From NCBI GenBank assembly GCA_027491335.1, contig JAIXWJ010000074.1, positions 1-64,000 of the forward strand: a DNA stretch of 64,000 bases, read 5' to 3'. This DNA is from Actinomycetes bacterium. Its GTDB lineage: Bacteria > Actinomycetota > Acidimicrobiia > Acidimicrobiales > Ilumatobacteraceae. Shown piece after piece: positions 1 to 9,126 of this stretch. Position 1 is the stretch's first letter, and every line of letters begins with the position of its first letter. The position numbers and the translations under genes were made by a program. The notes beneath the pieces were generated by a model that was given only the letters and a program-made list of their open reading frames with translations, was not told the DNA's origin and made no database searches.

Positions 1-304
1 CGCTGGTGAGCCCGTCCACTTGGACGGGTGCGGAGGCGTCGGTTGTGGACTGGTCGCCCAATTGTCCCTGTTGATTGCTCCCCCAGCAGTTGGCGGCGTC
101 GTTGATGATCGCGCACGTGTGGTAACCGCGAGCGGAGAGAAGCGGTTGTGTCGGGCTCGAAAGGTTCTCGTGGGCGTCGGCGGCCACGAAAGTCGTGCCG
201 ATGGCCAACGAGGACAGTCCGACGAGCGCGACGGCGAGTGTGCGAACCAAGTTCGTGAAGACCTGGTGTTGCCTCGAGGGGCTCGCGAGATGTTCGGTGC
301 TCAC
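1..304 (-). CDS. RCC1-repeat secreted protein, N-terminal part
   Basis: The reading frame starts at a GTG at 304 and runs off the left edge, so about 101 N-terminal residues are visible. Residues about 20-46 are a hydrophobic signal segment (LVRTLAVALVGLSSLAIG) followed by an Ala-rich cleavage region (VAADA). From about residue 57 the sequence reads LLSARGYHTCAI, then NCWGSNQQGQLG, the hallmark of an RCC1 beta-propeller blade. Such exported RCC1 proteins are common in environmental Actinobacteria; ligand and role are unknown. It is divergent from the FkbM gene at 504, across about 200 bases in which I see no other gene. The family call is firm; function is open. Confidence 0.8.
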   Translation of the reverse strand, partial: MSTEHLASPSRQHQVFTNLVRTLAVALVGLSSLAIGTTFVAADAHENLSSPTQPLLSARGYHTCAIINDAANCWGSNQQGQLGDQSTTDASAPVQVDGLTS

Positions 305-503
305 GGTCGAGCCTTTCGGGTGGGTCGGGGAGCGGTCTGGAGATTCTTGCAGATCTGCTCGAGCGGGGGAAGGTGGGACTCGTCATGTCTTCCCCGACGT
401 CCCGCCCCACGATCACGAGATTGGTCGATCGACGGTGAGTAGCGTTCGTGTTGTGTTCAGGAGAAAGCGGAGCGATTCGACCGACGTTTCGTACCTGATC
501 TAG

Positions 504-1403
504 ATGATCTTCGGCGCGGTGACACCGGAACAGAATCACGTTCTTCACCGGGTCGCCCAGGATGCTCTCGAAAATGGCCGTGATCCGTTTCGCGCACTGA
601 TCCTGCACACCGACCAACAGATCCTCCCCAGTCGCATCGTCGCTCGCTTCGGGCCGAACGACGTCGAGTGGCTCGAGGTCGGCGGACTGCACTTGGCCAT
701 CGACACGTCCGAAGGTTCCGTGTCGCCCCAAGTGGCGGCGGGTTACGAGCCTCACGTTTCTCGAACACTTCGTTCGATTCTTCGACCAGGTGACACATTC
801 ATCGACGTCGGCGCCAACATCGGTGTTCACGTCGCCGATGCGGCCCGACTGGTGGGAGTGCAAGGTCGGGTCATCGCCGTCGAGCCGAACTCGGAGAACT
901 GTCGTCTTCTGCTTCTCACGGTCGACAAGAACGGATTCCGCAACGTCACCCTCGTTCCCACCGCGCTGTCCGATGTGGGTGAGTGGACGTGGTTCTCCAC
1001 GCACGTCGGCTCCAACGGTGGGGTGCGGACGAGCGACGCCGAGGCGATCGCTCGGGGCTTCGGCTCCGTCGTTCCGGTGCGCCGACTGGATGACGTCGCC
1101 CCCGAGGGAACGAGGCTCATCAAGATCGACGTGGAGGGCGCCGAGATCTCGGTCCTGCGCTCGGGCCTCGAGACCCTTCGTCGTGATCGGCCGTCGATCA
1201 TCATGGAGTTCAGTTGTGAAATGGTCCAGCGGATTTCCGGCATCGAACCGCTCGAGGCCTTGTCGTGGATCGAAGGTCTCGGTTACGACATCGCCGTCAT
1301 CAGGAAACTCGACGGCGAGTTGGTGCCCATGTCCGCCGAGCAACTGATCGCTGGATGGACGTCACCCCTGAGCATCGAAGATCTGTTGCTCAGCCCGCGC
1401 TGA
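504..1403 (+). CDS. FkbM-family SAM-dependent methyltransferase
   Basis: A 299-residue protein with the SAM-binding motif DVGANIG at residues 101-107, the downstream acidic residue in VIAVEPNSEN, and the family signature LIKIDVEGAE followed by a hydrophobic strand ending IIMEF. These features place it in the FkbM family, which O-methylates sugars, polyketides or polysaccharide residues. The acceptor cannot be told from sequence, and no glycan cluster surrounds it. The ATG at 504 is preceded by TACCTG 6 bases upstream, an imperfect version of the -10 element seen at many genes here. The DUF3499 gene follows after 72 bases. Confidence 0.85.
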   Translation: MIFGAVTPEQNHVLHRVAQDALENGRDPFRALILHTDQQILPSRIVARFGPNDVEWLEVGGLHLAIDTSEGSVSPQVAAGYEPHVSRTLRSILRPGDTFIDVGANIGVHVADAARLVGVQGRVIAVEPNSENCRLLLLTVDKNGFRNVTLVPTALSDVGEWTWFSTHVGSNGGVRTSDAEAIARGFGSVVPVRRLDDVAPEGTRLIKIDVEGAEISVLRSGLETLRRDRPSIIMEFSCEMVQRISGIEPLEALSWIEGLGYDIAVIRKLDGELVPMSAEQLIAGWTSPLSIEDLLLSPR

Positions 1404-1475
1404 GGCTGGGTGCATCGCGTCCGGTTCGAAGGGCATCGCTCCGCGGACACCCCGTTGCGGAGTAATTTGACGTCG

Positions 1476-2291
1476 ATGCGGCGGAACTGCGAACGACCCG
1501 GATGTGGCGCCCCCAGTGCCGTCATTTACGGCTACGGGTCCGGTCCCGCTGGCGCGAATGGTCCGGGCACGATGTGGCTCGATGCATGGTCGCCCGATCG
1601 TGATCCGACCGAGGCACCCGCGGACGTGCGAGGCGTGGTGTGTGCCCGTCATGGCGCGTTGCTCAGTCCGCCTCGAGGCTGGGCGTTGGACGATCGGCGC
1701 GAGTCCATCCCGCGTTTGTTCAAGCCGCGCGATCGCGGCGCCTTGACGGTCGTACCCGATGAGGAACCGGAAGCACCCAAGAAGGTGAAGCGCGACCCGA
1801 CGACACCCACCCGGCGCCCGAAAGCCGCCGATCTTCCCCGGCCGCGATTGTTCGCCGATCTCGACGAGAGTGCACCCGCTCGGGTCGTCGAGCCGGTGGT
1901 TGTTCCCGAACAAGTGGTTGTTCCCGAACAAGTCGTTGTCGAGCCGTTGATCGTCCAGCCCGAGCCATTGATCATCGAGCCCGAGCCTGCACCCATGCCC
2001 GTGGCCGAGCCCGCACCCGTTTCGGTGTCCGTACCCGTGCCTGAAGTCGTGCCCGAAAGCGATCCCGAGAGCGAGCCGGTCGTGGCCGACGATTCCACCG
2101 AACTTCTCATTCGTCAGGACGCCACGGGTTCCACATCGCGCTCGGCGGCCACATTCGATCCCGACGAGGACTTCTCGCGCGACGCCACGGGTCCGATGTT
2201 GCGCGACGCGTTGCGCCCGCGCCTCTCTGGTCGTTTCGATCCCACGGCGGAGTTGTTGCGACCCACCGACATCGATTCCGAGCACGCCTGA
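1476..2291 (+). CDS. DUF3499-like zinc-site protein with Pro/Glu/Val-rich tail
   Basis: The N-terminal ~75 residues carry CERPGC (Cys5, Cys10) and CARH (Cys56, His59) followed by PPRGW, matching the actinobacterial DUF3499 family, a probable zinc site of unknown function. The rest is a low-complexity Pro/Glu/Val tail that includes VVVPEQ twice, encoded by an 18-base direct repeat near 1900-1935, and probably is disordered. An upstream in-frame GTG exists at 1410, but the ATG at 1476 begins exactly at the conserved domain and has TAATTT 7 bases upstream, so I take 1476. The following SRPBCC gene begins 11 bases after the stop. Confidence 0.72.
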   Translation: MRRNCERPGCGAPSAVIYGYGSGPAGANGPGTMWLDAWSPDRDPTEAPADVRGVVCARHGALLSPPRGWALDDRRESIPRLFKPRDRGALTVVPDEEPEAPKKVKRDPTTPTRRPKAADLPRPRLFADLDESAPARVVEPVVVPEQVVVPEQVVVEPLIVQPEPLIIEPEPAPMPVAEPAPVSVSVPVPEVVPESDPESEPVVADDSTELLIRQDATGSTSRSAATFDPDEDFSRDATGPMLRDALRPRLSGRFDPTAELLRPTDIDSEHA

Positions 2292-2302
2292 GGGCGGTGA
2301 CC

Positions 2303-2734
2303 ATGGATCTCGTCATCGACATGGAGTTGCCGTGTCCTCCGAGCGAGGTCGTCGCCTTCGTGAACGACTTGAGCGACTATCCCCGCTGGATGGGATTGGT
2401 CCACGCGGCGACTCCGCAAGCCAACGAGAGCGAGCCGGCCTGGTCGGTGGAATTGCGCGCCAAAGTGGGCCCGTTCGCGCGCTCGAAGCGATTGCGGATG
2501 GTGCGAACCGTCGACGAGTCGCCGAATCACGTGCGATTCGAGCGCAAGGAAAGCGACACGAACGCGCACGGAACGTGGATCCTTGACGCACGGCTGGACG
2601 GGACCACCACGACACGTCTGACGGTGCGTTTGCAGTACGAGGGGCGGTTGTGGTCCTCGGTCGTCGAACGTGTGTTGCGCGACGAAGTGGAGCGCAGCAA
2701 GGAACGTCTGCTGGCGTTGGTGTCAGCTCGCTGA
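2303..2734 (+). CDS. SRPBCC-fold (polyketide cyclase/START-like) protein
   Basis: A 143-residue protein with the helix-grip layout: an N-terminal strand (MDLVIDMELPCPPSEV), the DLSDYPRWM helix/turn typical of the SRPBCC superfamily, alternating beta strands, and a long C-terminal helix (RVLRDEVERSKERLLALV). Members bind hydrophobic ligands; the ligand here is unknown. ATG 2303 follows a purine-rich GAGGGCGG; a GTG at 2297 is an alternative start. It closely follows the DUF3499 gene and overlaps the convergent ABC ATPase by 12 bases at its 3' end. Confidence 0.72.
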   Translation: MDLVIDMELPCPPSEVVAFVNDLSDYPRWMGLVHAATPQANESEPAWSVELRAKVGPFARSKRLRMVRTVDESPNHVRFERKESDTNAHGTWILDARLDGTTTTRLTVRLQYEGRLWSSVVERVLRDEVERSKERLLALVSAR

Positions 2735-3511
2735 CCACGCCGAGTATCGGCCGTTCGCGCGTCGTTCGAGACGCAAACGCACTCCGAAGCACTCCGACAA
2801 GTTCTCGGCGGTGAACACCTCGTCGATGGGCCCGCCAACCATCGCGCGACCTCGAACGAGAAACATCACGTGCGTCATGCCGGGTGGGATCTCGTCGACG
2901 TGGTGGGTGACCAACACCAGTGGTGCGCCATCGGGCTTGGTGGTCATCTCGGCGAGAGCATTCACCAATTGCTCGCGACCTCCCAGATCCAGTCGGGCGC
3001 TGGGTTCGTCGAGCAGAACGATGCCGGGGTCGTTCATGATCGATCGGGCCAACAGAACGCGTTGTTGTTCGCCCGATGACAAGGACGAGAACGCCCGCTC
3101 GCTCAGATGCCCGACGTTCATGATGGCGAGACACTCCTCGGCCCGTTCGCGGTCGAGGTCGTCGTATCGATGCCACCATGGTTCGAGGGCGGCGTTGCGG
3201 GCGGTCATCACGACATCACGGGCCACCAATGCGCCCCGAATCTCGCCGGCGAACGACGCCGACACGTATCCGATGCGTCGGCGCAGGGTGCGCACATCGG
3301 TGTCGCCGAGGGTTTCACCCAACACGGCCACGGAGCCCCGACTGGGATGGTCGTACAGCGCCGCGATGCGCACGAGGGTGGTTTTGCCCGAGCCGTTGGC
3401 TCCCAACACCAGCCATCGTTGGTCGCGTTCGATCGACAAGTCGACGTCGTCCAGGATGGTTTTGCCGTCGCGAGTCACGGAGATTCCCGACAAAGACAGA
3501 CTGGCGACCAT
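2723..3511 (-). CDS. ABC transporter-type ATPase, single domain
   Basis: Walker A GANGSGKTT at residues 37-45, signature LSSGEQ at 144-149, Walker B IVLLDE at 164-169 and a switch His in VTHHVDE. At 262 residues it is one nucleotide-binding domain. The sequence resembles the ModF/YlmA-like ATPases related to iron and molybdate importers, but no permease or binding protein is adjacent, so the substrate is unknown. The start is set at ATG 3511: TACCCT lies exactly 6 bases upstream on the minus strand. A TTG at 3517 would fall immediately next to that element and is less likely. Confidence 0.82.
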   Translation of the reverse strand: MVASLSLSGISVTRDGKTILDDVDLSIERDQRWLVLGANGSGKTTLVRIAALYDHPSRGSVAVLGETLGDTDVRTLRRRIGYVSASFAGEIRGALVARDVVMTARNAALEPWWHRYDDLDRERAEECLAIMNVGHLSERAFSSLSSGEQQRVLLARSIMNDPGIVLLDEPSARLDLGGREQLVNALAEMTTKPDGAPLVLVTHHVDEIPPGMTHVMFLVRGRAMVGGPIDEVFTAENLSECFGVRLRLERRANGRYSAWSAS

Positions 3512-3643
3512 CGGCAAAGGGTAGGTCCCCCGACCGCGAGGTTCGGGGGTTGGCTCGGCTCATCGCGGCTTTCGTCGCAGGTCAACGTGGTCGCGGCCGC
3601 GTGACCGTAACAGAAATGAAATGTCCGGTACCCTTGACCCGTC

Positions 3644-4813
3644 ATGTTCGCCCGCCTCGTCACCCCCCGTTCGGGACTCCGGACTCTCGGTGCATTGGTG
3701 ACCGCGGCGATTCTCGCGATGGGGCTGGTGGTGGGCTTGCCGGCCGCCGGTTTGGCCACCCCGGCCGACTCCTCCGATGCCGCCGCCCAGAAGGCCGCCG
3801 CCGAGATTCAGGCCGCCCGTGACCGTGCCAATGCCGCCGCCGACGCCGCCTTCGCGGCCGAATCGGCCCTCGATTCACTGTCCATCGAGGTGGCCAACAC
3901 CGAGATCGAATTGGCCGACCTCGAGGCTCGCGCCGGGTCGTTGCAGACCGGCGTCGAAGAGGTGGCGGTGCAACGTTTCGTCAGCGGTGGCGGAGGCGGC
4001 ATCCCGCTGTTGAGCGGGCTGGACGGGCCGTCGGCGCAGGCGCAGGCCGACGTGCTCATCGAAATCGTCAGTGACACCTCGCAGTCCACCCTCGACGAAT
4101 ACGACGCGCTCAGCAAGGAGCTCGCCGACAAGCGACGTTCGCTGGAACGAGCCAAGGAACAACAGGCCCAAGCCATCGAGGATCACGAAGCCGCCCAAGC
4201 CAAGGCGCTCGCCGAGGTGGAGCGCTTGAAGAAGATCGAAGCCCAACGTCTGAAGGACGAGAAGGTGCGCAAGATCCTCGAAGCGGCCCGAATCAAGGCC
4301 CAAGCGGAAGCAATGGCCAGGTCCGGCAACGTGTCGGGGAGCATCGTGAACACCGGTGCCGGCAACACCGGAAAGCGTCGTTCGGGCTCGTCGGGATTCT
4401 TCGACAACGGCGTGTACGTCGACGGCAGCATCATTTGTCCCGTGGCCGGCTCGGCCGGATTCGGAGACACGTGGGGCGCTCCGCGAAGTGGTGGACGTCG
4501 TCACCAAGGAGTGGACATGATGTCCGACATGGGCACCCCGCTCGTGGCGGTGGCGTCGGGGCGGTTGTCGCTCTGGAGCAACGGTGGAATCGCCGGTCTG
4601 GCGGTGCACCTGCGGGGCAACAACGGAAACACCTACTTCTACGCCCACCTCAGCGCGTACGAGGGTGGCGAGCGCTACGTCGAGCAGGGCGACATCATCG
4701 GATACGTGGGGGACACGGGCAACGCCGACGGCAATCCGCACCTGCACTTCGAGATTCGGCCCGGCGGTGGCAGCCCCGTGAACCCGTATCCGTCCGTTCG
4801 TCCCGCTTGCTGA
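3644..4813 (+). CDS. Exported coiled-coil M23 (LytM) peptidase-domain protein
   Basis: A 389-residue protein. Residues about 12-38 are an N-terminal signal or anchor (LGALVTAAILAMGLVVGL). Residues about 45-220 are Ala/Glu/Lys-rich coiled coil. The C-terminal third is a LytM domain with metal ligands His287 and Asp291 (HQGVD) and His366/His368 (HLHFE). An intact active site suggests a peptidoglycan endopeptidase. The coiled coil followed by LytM recalls EnvC/RipA-type division hydrolases or their regulators. TACCCT lies 9 bases before the ATG. It is divergent from the ABC ATPase. Confidence 0.87.
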   Translation: MFARLVTPRSGLRTLGALVTAAILAMGLVVGLPAAGLATPADSSDAAAQKAAAEIQAARDRANAAADAAFAAESALDSLSIEVANTEIELADLEARAGSLQTGVEEVAVQRFVSGGGGGIPLLSGLDGPSAQAQADVLIEIVSDTSQSTLDEYDALSKELADKRRSLERAKEQQAQAIEDHEAAQAKALAEVERLKKIEAQRLKDEKVRKILEAARIKAQAEAMARSGNVSGSIVNTGAGNTGKRRSGSSGFFDNGVYVDGSIICPVAGSAGFGDTWGAPRSGGRRHQGVDMMSDMGTPLVAVASGRLSLWSNGGIAGLAVHLRGNNGNTYFYAHLSAYEGGERYVEQGDIIGYVGDTGNADGNPHLHFEIRPGGGSPVNPYPSVRPAC

Positions 4814-4834
4814 GCGACGAGGCAAGATAGGGGA

Positions 4835-5815
4835 ATGTCGTCGAGCCCCGACCCCCGTGGTGAACTCGCCGATGCCATCTCGATCGCCCTCGACGGCCGA
4901 GCGGTGGGTGGCCTCACTCGATTGAGTGGCGGCGCGTCGCGCGAGACGTGGCGATTCGAAGCCGATGGCGAACCGTTGATTCTTCAACGTCAACGAGCCG
5001 GCGACACCAGAGACATGGAAGTCGAAGCATCCGTTCTTCGGGCCGCCGCCGCGGCCGGTGTGCCGGTGCCTCGACTGTTGGCCAGCGGACGTTTCGACCA
5101 TGGCGCGCGCTACATGATTCAGTCGTGGGTGGATGGTGAGACCATCGCCCGCAAGATTCTTCGCGACGACGCCTTCGCCGACGCGCGAGTTTCGCTCGTT
5201 GGCCAGTTCGCATCGGCGTTGGCGGCGGTGCATTCCATTCCGATCGACGACGTGCCGGGATTGCCCACCACCGATCAGGTGGCCCAATACCGGCAGAGTT
5301 TGGACGATCTGAATGCTCAGTTGGAGCAGTCGCATCCGGCATTCGAGTTGGCATTCCGCTGGCTCGAGGCGAATCGCCCCACCAGCGCGCGACGCACCGT
5401 GGTGCACGGAGACTTCCGGCTGGGCAATGTGATGGTGGGTCCCGAGGGTCTGCGCGCCGTGCTCGACTGGGAGTTGGCCCACATCGGCGACCCCATGGAG
5501 GATCTGGGTTGGTTGTGCGTGCGCGCGTGGCGTTTCGGATCCGAACTTCCGGTGGCCGGTGTCGGTCGTTACGAGGAACTTCTCGCGGGTTACTCCGCCG
5601 CCACCGGTTCGCCCGCCGATCCCGAGGCGTTGCTCTGGTGGGAGGTGCTCGGCACCTTGAAGTGGGGGATCATGTGCATGTTGCAGGCGAGCGCCCACTT
5701 GCTGGGCTTCTCGCGTAGCCACGAGTTGGCGGCCATCGGACGTCGCGTGTGCGAGAACGAGTACGACATCTTGCTGGCCCTCGAGGGACGCTGGTCGTCG
5801 TTGGGAGTGTCATGA
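4835..5815 (+). CDS. APH/ACAD11-like phosphotransferase
   Basis: A 326-residue kinase-fold protein of the aminoglycoside phosphotransferase family. The catalytic loop HGDFRLGN begins at about His191, with Asp193 as likely base and Asn198 for metal, followed by the metal-binding DWE near 210. An N-terminal glycine loop (LSGGASRETWRFE) and a lysine-region strand are present. Close relatives are kinase domains linked to acyl-CoA dehydrogenases, where the substrate is a hydroxyacyl-CoA, rather than antibiotic resistance enzymes. The stop overlaps the start of the DUF6285 gene (ATGA), a pairing typical of this subfamily. Confidence 0.82.
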   Translation: MSSSPDPRGELADAISIALDGRAVGGLTRLSGGASRETWRFEADGEPLILQRQRAGDTRDMEVEASVLRAAAAAGVPVPRLLASGRFDHGARYMIQSWVDGETIARKILRDDAFADARVSLVGQFASALAAVHSIPIDDVPGLPTTDQVAQYRQSLDDLNAQLEQSHPAFELAFRWLEANRPTSARRTVVHGDFRLGNVMVGPEGLRAVLDWELAHIGDPMEDLGWLCVRAWRFGSELPVAGVGRYEELLAGYSAATGSPADPEALLWWEVLGTLKWGIMCMLQASAHLLGFSRSHELAAIGRRVCENEYDILLALEGRWSSLGVS

Positions 5816-6180
5816 GCGCCGAACAGTCACCGCACGACGTGCCATCGGCCGCGCAACTGGTGGAGTCGGTTCGCGAATGGTTGCAGAACGACGTGCTGAC
5901 CTCGACCACCGGTCGGGTGCAGTTCCATTCGCGGGTGGCCATCAACGTCTTGGCCATGGTCGAGCGCGAATTGACCATGGGATCGCGTCAAGAGACGGAT
6001 CACGCGGCGCGTTTGGCGGAGCTCGGCGTGGCGTCGCAAGCCGAACTCGCGTCGGCCATTCGCACGGGGGCGCTGGATGATCGCATCGACGATGTTGTCG
6101 CGGCGGTGCGCGCCTCGGTGGTTGACAAGTTGTCGGTGGCGAACCCCGGCTACATGCGACGCGACGATCAGTCGTCGTAA
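5812..6180 (+). CDS. DUF6285 protein, partner of the phosphotransferase
   Basis: A 122-residue, mostly helical protein starting at the ATG that overlaps the preceding stop codon. The segment VQFHSRVAINVLAMVEREL is characteristic of the small DUF6285 proteins encoded next to ACAD11-like phosphotransferases. The fixed gene order and translational coupling suggest an obligate partner or regulatory subunit; no catalytic motif is visible. The 3' end overlaps the convergent rlmN by 13 bases. Confidence 0.75.
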   Translation: MSAEQSPHDVPSAAQLVESVREWLQNDVLTSTTGRVQFHSRVAINVLAMVERELTMGSRQETDHAARLAELGVASQAELASAIRTGALDDRIDDVVAAVRASVVDKLSVANPGYMRRDDQSS

Positions 6181-7265
6181 CCGTCGTCGAAAGCCTCGTC
6201 GTCACGGTCGTCGTGGCGGTCGTCGCGGGACTTCGAGCTCATCTTCACCGGCTGACCCGCCGCCAACTGTCCGCACGCGGCGGCGATGTCGGTTCCGCGG
6301 TTGCGGCGCACGGTGGCATTGACGCCCAGTTCGATCAGCTGATCGGCGAAGGCGTACACGTGGGACTTCGCCGAACCCCTCACCGCGTATCCCGGCGTGG
6401 GGTTGAGCGGGATGAGGTTCACGTGCGCCGGCACGCGGAAGCGTCGGCACAGACTGGCCAATTCGATGGCGTCGGACGGACGGTCGTTCACGTCGGCGAT
6501 GAGCGCCCATTCGAAACTGAGGCGACGACCCTTGGCCTCGAGGTACTCGCCGCAGGCTTCCATCAACACTTTGATGGGATAGCGACGATTGATCGGCACG
6601 AGAGAATCGCGCAGATCGTCGTTGGCGGCGTGCAGGCTGACGGCGAGGCTGACGGGCAGGGGACGAGCGGCGAGACGCTTGATGCCGGGCACGACGCCCA
6701 CGGTGGAGACGGTCAACTGTCGCGCCGAGATGCCGATGTCGTCGTGAATGCGCACGAGCGACTGCCACACGGGTTCCTCGTTCGCCAGCGGTTCTCCCAT
6801 GCCCATGTAGACGACGTTGCTCACGCGTCGACCCATCGCCTTGGCTCGTTGGGCGGCGCGAACCACCTGCTCGACGATCTCGCCGGGGGTGAGATGACGA
6901 GTGAAACCTGCTTGGCCCGTGGCACAGAAGCCACAAGCCATGGCGCAACCGGCCTGGGTGCTGACGCACACGGTCGCGCGGTCGGGATAGAGCATCAGAA
7001 CGGTTTCGATGCGACTGCCACCATCGAGCTCCCAGAGGAATTTGATGGTGCTTCCCTTGTCGGAGGAGAACTCCGAGACGGGTCGCAACGACAACTCCAG
7101 TTCGGCGTCCAGGCGGGATCGCAACGCTTTGGGGACGGCGGTCATGTCGGCCGGGTCGCTGAGTTCGCCGTACAGCCCCTTCCAGACTTGGTCCACGCGA
7201 TAGCGCGGTTCACCCACCAGCAACTGGTCGAGTTCGGCGCGGGTGGCTCCGTAGCGGGGGATCAT
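6168..7265 (-). CDS. rlmN: Dual-specificity RNA methyltransferase RlmN
   Basis: A radical-SAM enzyme that methylates C2 of adenosine 2503 in 23S rRNA and A37 of some tRNAs. The radical-SAM cluster is Cys107, Cys111 and Cys114 (CAMACGFC). The GMGEPL motif and a C-terminal catalytic Cys region (RNRGTDIAAACGQL) are present. The 365-residue length is normal except for an added acidic tail of about 20 residues ending DDEAFDDGYDD. The tail's coding sequence overlaps the convergent DUF6285 gene. The start ATG 7265 has CAGGCT 6 bases upstream, one base off the local -10 pattern. Confidence 0.95.
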   Translation of the reverse strand: MIPRYGATRAELDQLLVGEPRYRVDQVWKGLYGELSDPADMTAVPKALRSRLDAELELSLRPVSEFSSDKGSTIKFLWELDGGSRIETVLMLYPDRATVCVSTQAGCAMACGFCATGQAGFTRHLTPGEIVEQVVRAAQRAKAMGRRVSNVVYMGMGEPLANEEPVWQSLVRIHDDIGISARQLTVSTVGVVPGIKRLAARPLPVSLAVSLHAANDDLRDSLVPINRRYPIKVLMEACGEYLEAKGRRLSFEWALIADVNDRPSDAIELASLCRRFRVPAHVNLIPLNPTPGYAVRGSAKSHVYAFADQLIELGVNATVRRNRGTDIAAACGQLAAGQPVKMSSKSRDDRHDDRDDEAFDDGYDD

Positions 7266-7293
7266 GGGAACAGCCTGACAGACGGACGCGCGT

Positions 7294-9126
7294 TCACAGC
7301 GTCTTGGCCAGCGTCGAGTACTCGGACATGCGGGCCCGCAACACGTCGAGGCTGGCGGTCCAGAAATCGCCGCTCGTGACGTCGATGCCGAACGCGGCCC
7401 CGAGCTCCTCGGCGGTGTTCATGCCGGCGCGACTCAACAGATCGTCGTAGCCCGAACGGAAACGTTCGGGGTCGCGGTGATACTGCGCGAACAGTCCGAG
7501 CCCGAACAGCAGTCCGTAGGTGTAGGGCCAGTTGTAGAAGTGGCTTCCGTAGTAGTGGGGCTTCAACACCCACATGTGCGGATGCGCGGTGGATTGATCG
7601 AGTCCGTCGCCGTAGGCGTCGTTCTGGGCCTGCAGCATGATCTCGTTCAGTTCGTTCACCCCGAGGGTGCGGCGCTGACGACGAGCGAACACCTCGGTCT
7701 CGAAGAGGAAACGACTGTGGATGTCGACGACGACCTGATTCGCGCCCTGCAAGTCGATGTCGAGCAACGACAGACGCTCGGCGCCGGTCAGTCGCGCCAG
7801 TCCGGCTTCGACCACCAACGTTTCGCAGAAGATGCTCGCGGTTTCCGCCAGCGCCATGGGCAGTCGCTTTTGCAGCGGGGTGCGACCGGCCAATTGCGTG
7901 TTGTGGTACGCGTGACCCAATTCGTGGGCGGTGGTCTGCGCCGACTCCACCGATCCGCTCCAGTTCAACAACACCAACGAACGGTCGTCCACGAACGGCA
8001 TGCAAAAGGCGCCGCCCACCTTGCCCTCGCGCGGGGGAACGTCCATCCAGGATTCGGCGATGGCACGGTCGACGAGACCGGCCAGATTCGGGCTGAAGGA
8101 ACCGAAGGCGTCGCGAACCAACGTGACCGAATCGTCCCACGAAATCGCGTTGTCGGCCACGGGCAATGGAGCCATCAGATCCCACCATGGCAACGCTCCG
8201 TCATGGCCGTGCAGCGAGGCCTTCACGCGCATCCAGCGGCGGAAGTCGGGCAGCGATGCCACGATGGCCGACTGCATCGCGTCGAAGGTGGCCCGCGACA
8301 CCGAGTTCGCGTACAGCGAAGCATCCAGTGGTGAGTCCCAGAAACGACGACGGTTGACGGTGTTGGCCTCTCCCTTGATGGCGTTCATGGCCGCCGCGCA
8401 CGCGGTGGCCACCCGGGGCCAGGCGTCCATCTCGGCGTCGTACGCGGCTCGTCGCACGCCGGGGTCGGCATCGGTGGCCATGCCGCGCACGGCCGGCATC
8501 GGCAATTGGCGCGGACCATCGGGCAAACGAACCTCGGCGGTGAGTTGCGAGGTGACGTCGCTCTGCAGTCGACCCCAGGCCGACGCGCCGGTGGTGGAGA
8601 GTTCGGCGTACAGACCCTCCAACTCCTCGCTCATCTGGTGCGACGACCGTTCGGCGAGGCGCATCAACGGCCCGACATGGTCGCGCGCTTCGCCGCTGAC
8701 CGCGCACAGCGCGTCGACCTCGTGGTCGCACACGAAGTCGGCGAGCCTCGCCAACAGGGGAGTGATGCGCGAGCCGACCACCTCGATCTCGGACAACAGT
8801 GACTGTGCCTTCTCGTCGCGGGTGTCGGTGGCAACCGTCGCGTACACGTAGGCCTCGAGGACCTCGGTGCGTGCCACCAATCCGTTGAACTCGGAGATGG
8901 CTCGATCGAGCCGTCGACCGGTTTCGTCGTCGACGATGGGCGTGGTGCCTTCGGGGATCGCACGAATGTCGAGTTCGTCGAAGAGCGATTCGAGGCGCGA
9001 GGTGTCGGCGACCATCAGTTCCATGGCGTCACGGAAGCCGCGACTGTCGAGCGACTCGTGAACGTCTCTGACGCTCCATCGCGGGAGGGATTCGTTCGCG
9101 GAGGGTTGGTTCTCGGTGGTGGTCAT
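7294..9126 (-). CDS. M3-family oligoendopeptidase (PepF-like)
   Basis: A 610-residue cytoplasmic zinc metallopeptidase with the HELGH motif at residues 401-405 inside TTAHELGHAYHN, and an all-helical C-terminal half with the conserved YNWPYTYGLLF region. The length fits the PepF / M3B family, which degrades short peptides. The ATG overlaps the mshD stop (ATGA), so the two are translationally coupled. No signal peptide is seen. Family membership is firm; PepF versus another M3B subgroup is not settled. Confidence 0.9.
   Translation of the reverse strand: MTTTENQPSANESLPRWSVRDVHESLDSRGFRDAMELMVADTSRLESLFDELDIRAIPEGTTPIVDDETGRRLDRAISEFNGLVARTEVLEAYVYATVATDTRDEKAQSLLSEIEVVGSRITPLLARLADFVCDHEVDALCAVSGEARDHVGPLMRLAERSSHQMSEELEGLYAELSTTGASAWGRLQSDVTSQLTAEVRLPDGPRQLPMPAVRGMATDADPGVRRAAYDAEMDAWPRVATACAAAMNAIKGEANTVNRRRFWDSPLDASLYANSVSRATFDAMQSAIVASLPDFRRWMRVKASLHGHDGALPWWDLMAPLPVADNAISWDDSVTLVRDAFGSFSPNLAGLVDRAIAESWMDVPPREGKVGGAFCMPFVDDRSLVLLNWSGSVESAQTTAHELGHAYHNTQLAGRTPLQKRLPMALAETASIFCETLVVEAGLARLTGAERLSLLDIDLQGANQVVVDIHSRFLFETEVFARRQRRTLGVNELNEIMLQAQNDAYGDGLDQSTAHPHMWVLKPHYYGSHFYNWPYTYGLLFGLGLFAQYHRDPERFRSGYDDLLSRAGMNTAEELGAAFGIDVTSGDFWTASLDVLRARMSEYSTLAKTL

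Noticed and set aside
3512-3517. TTG 3517 as start of the ABC ATPase
   Set aside because: It would lie directly against the TACCCT -10 element (3523-3518), whereas ATG 3511 has the usual 6-base spacing.
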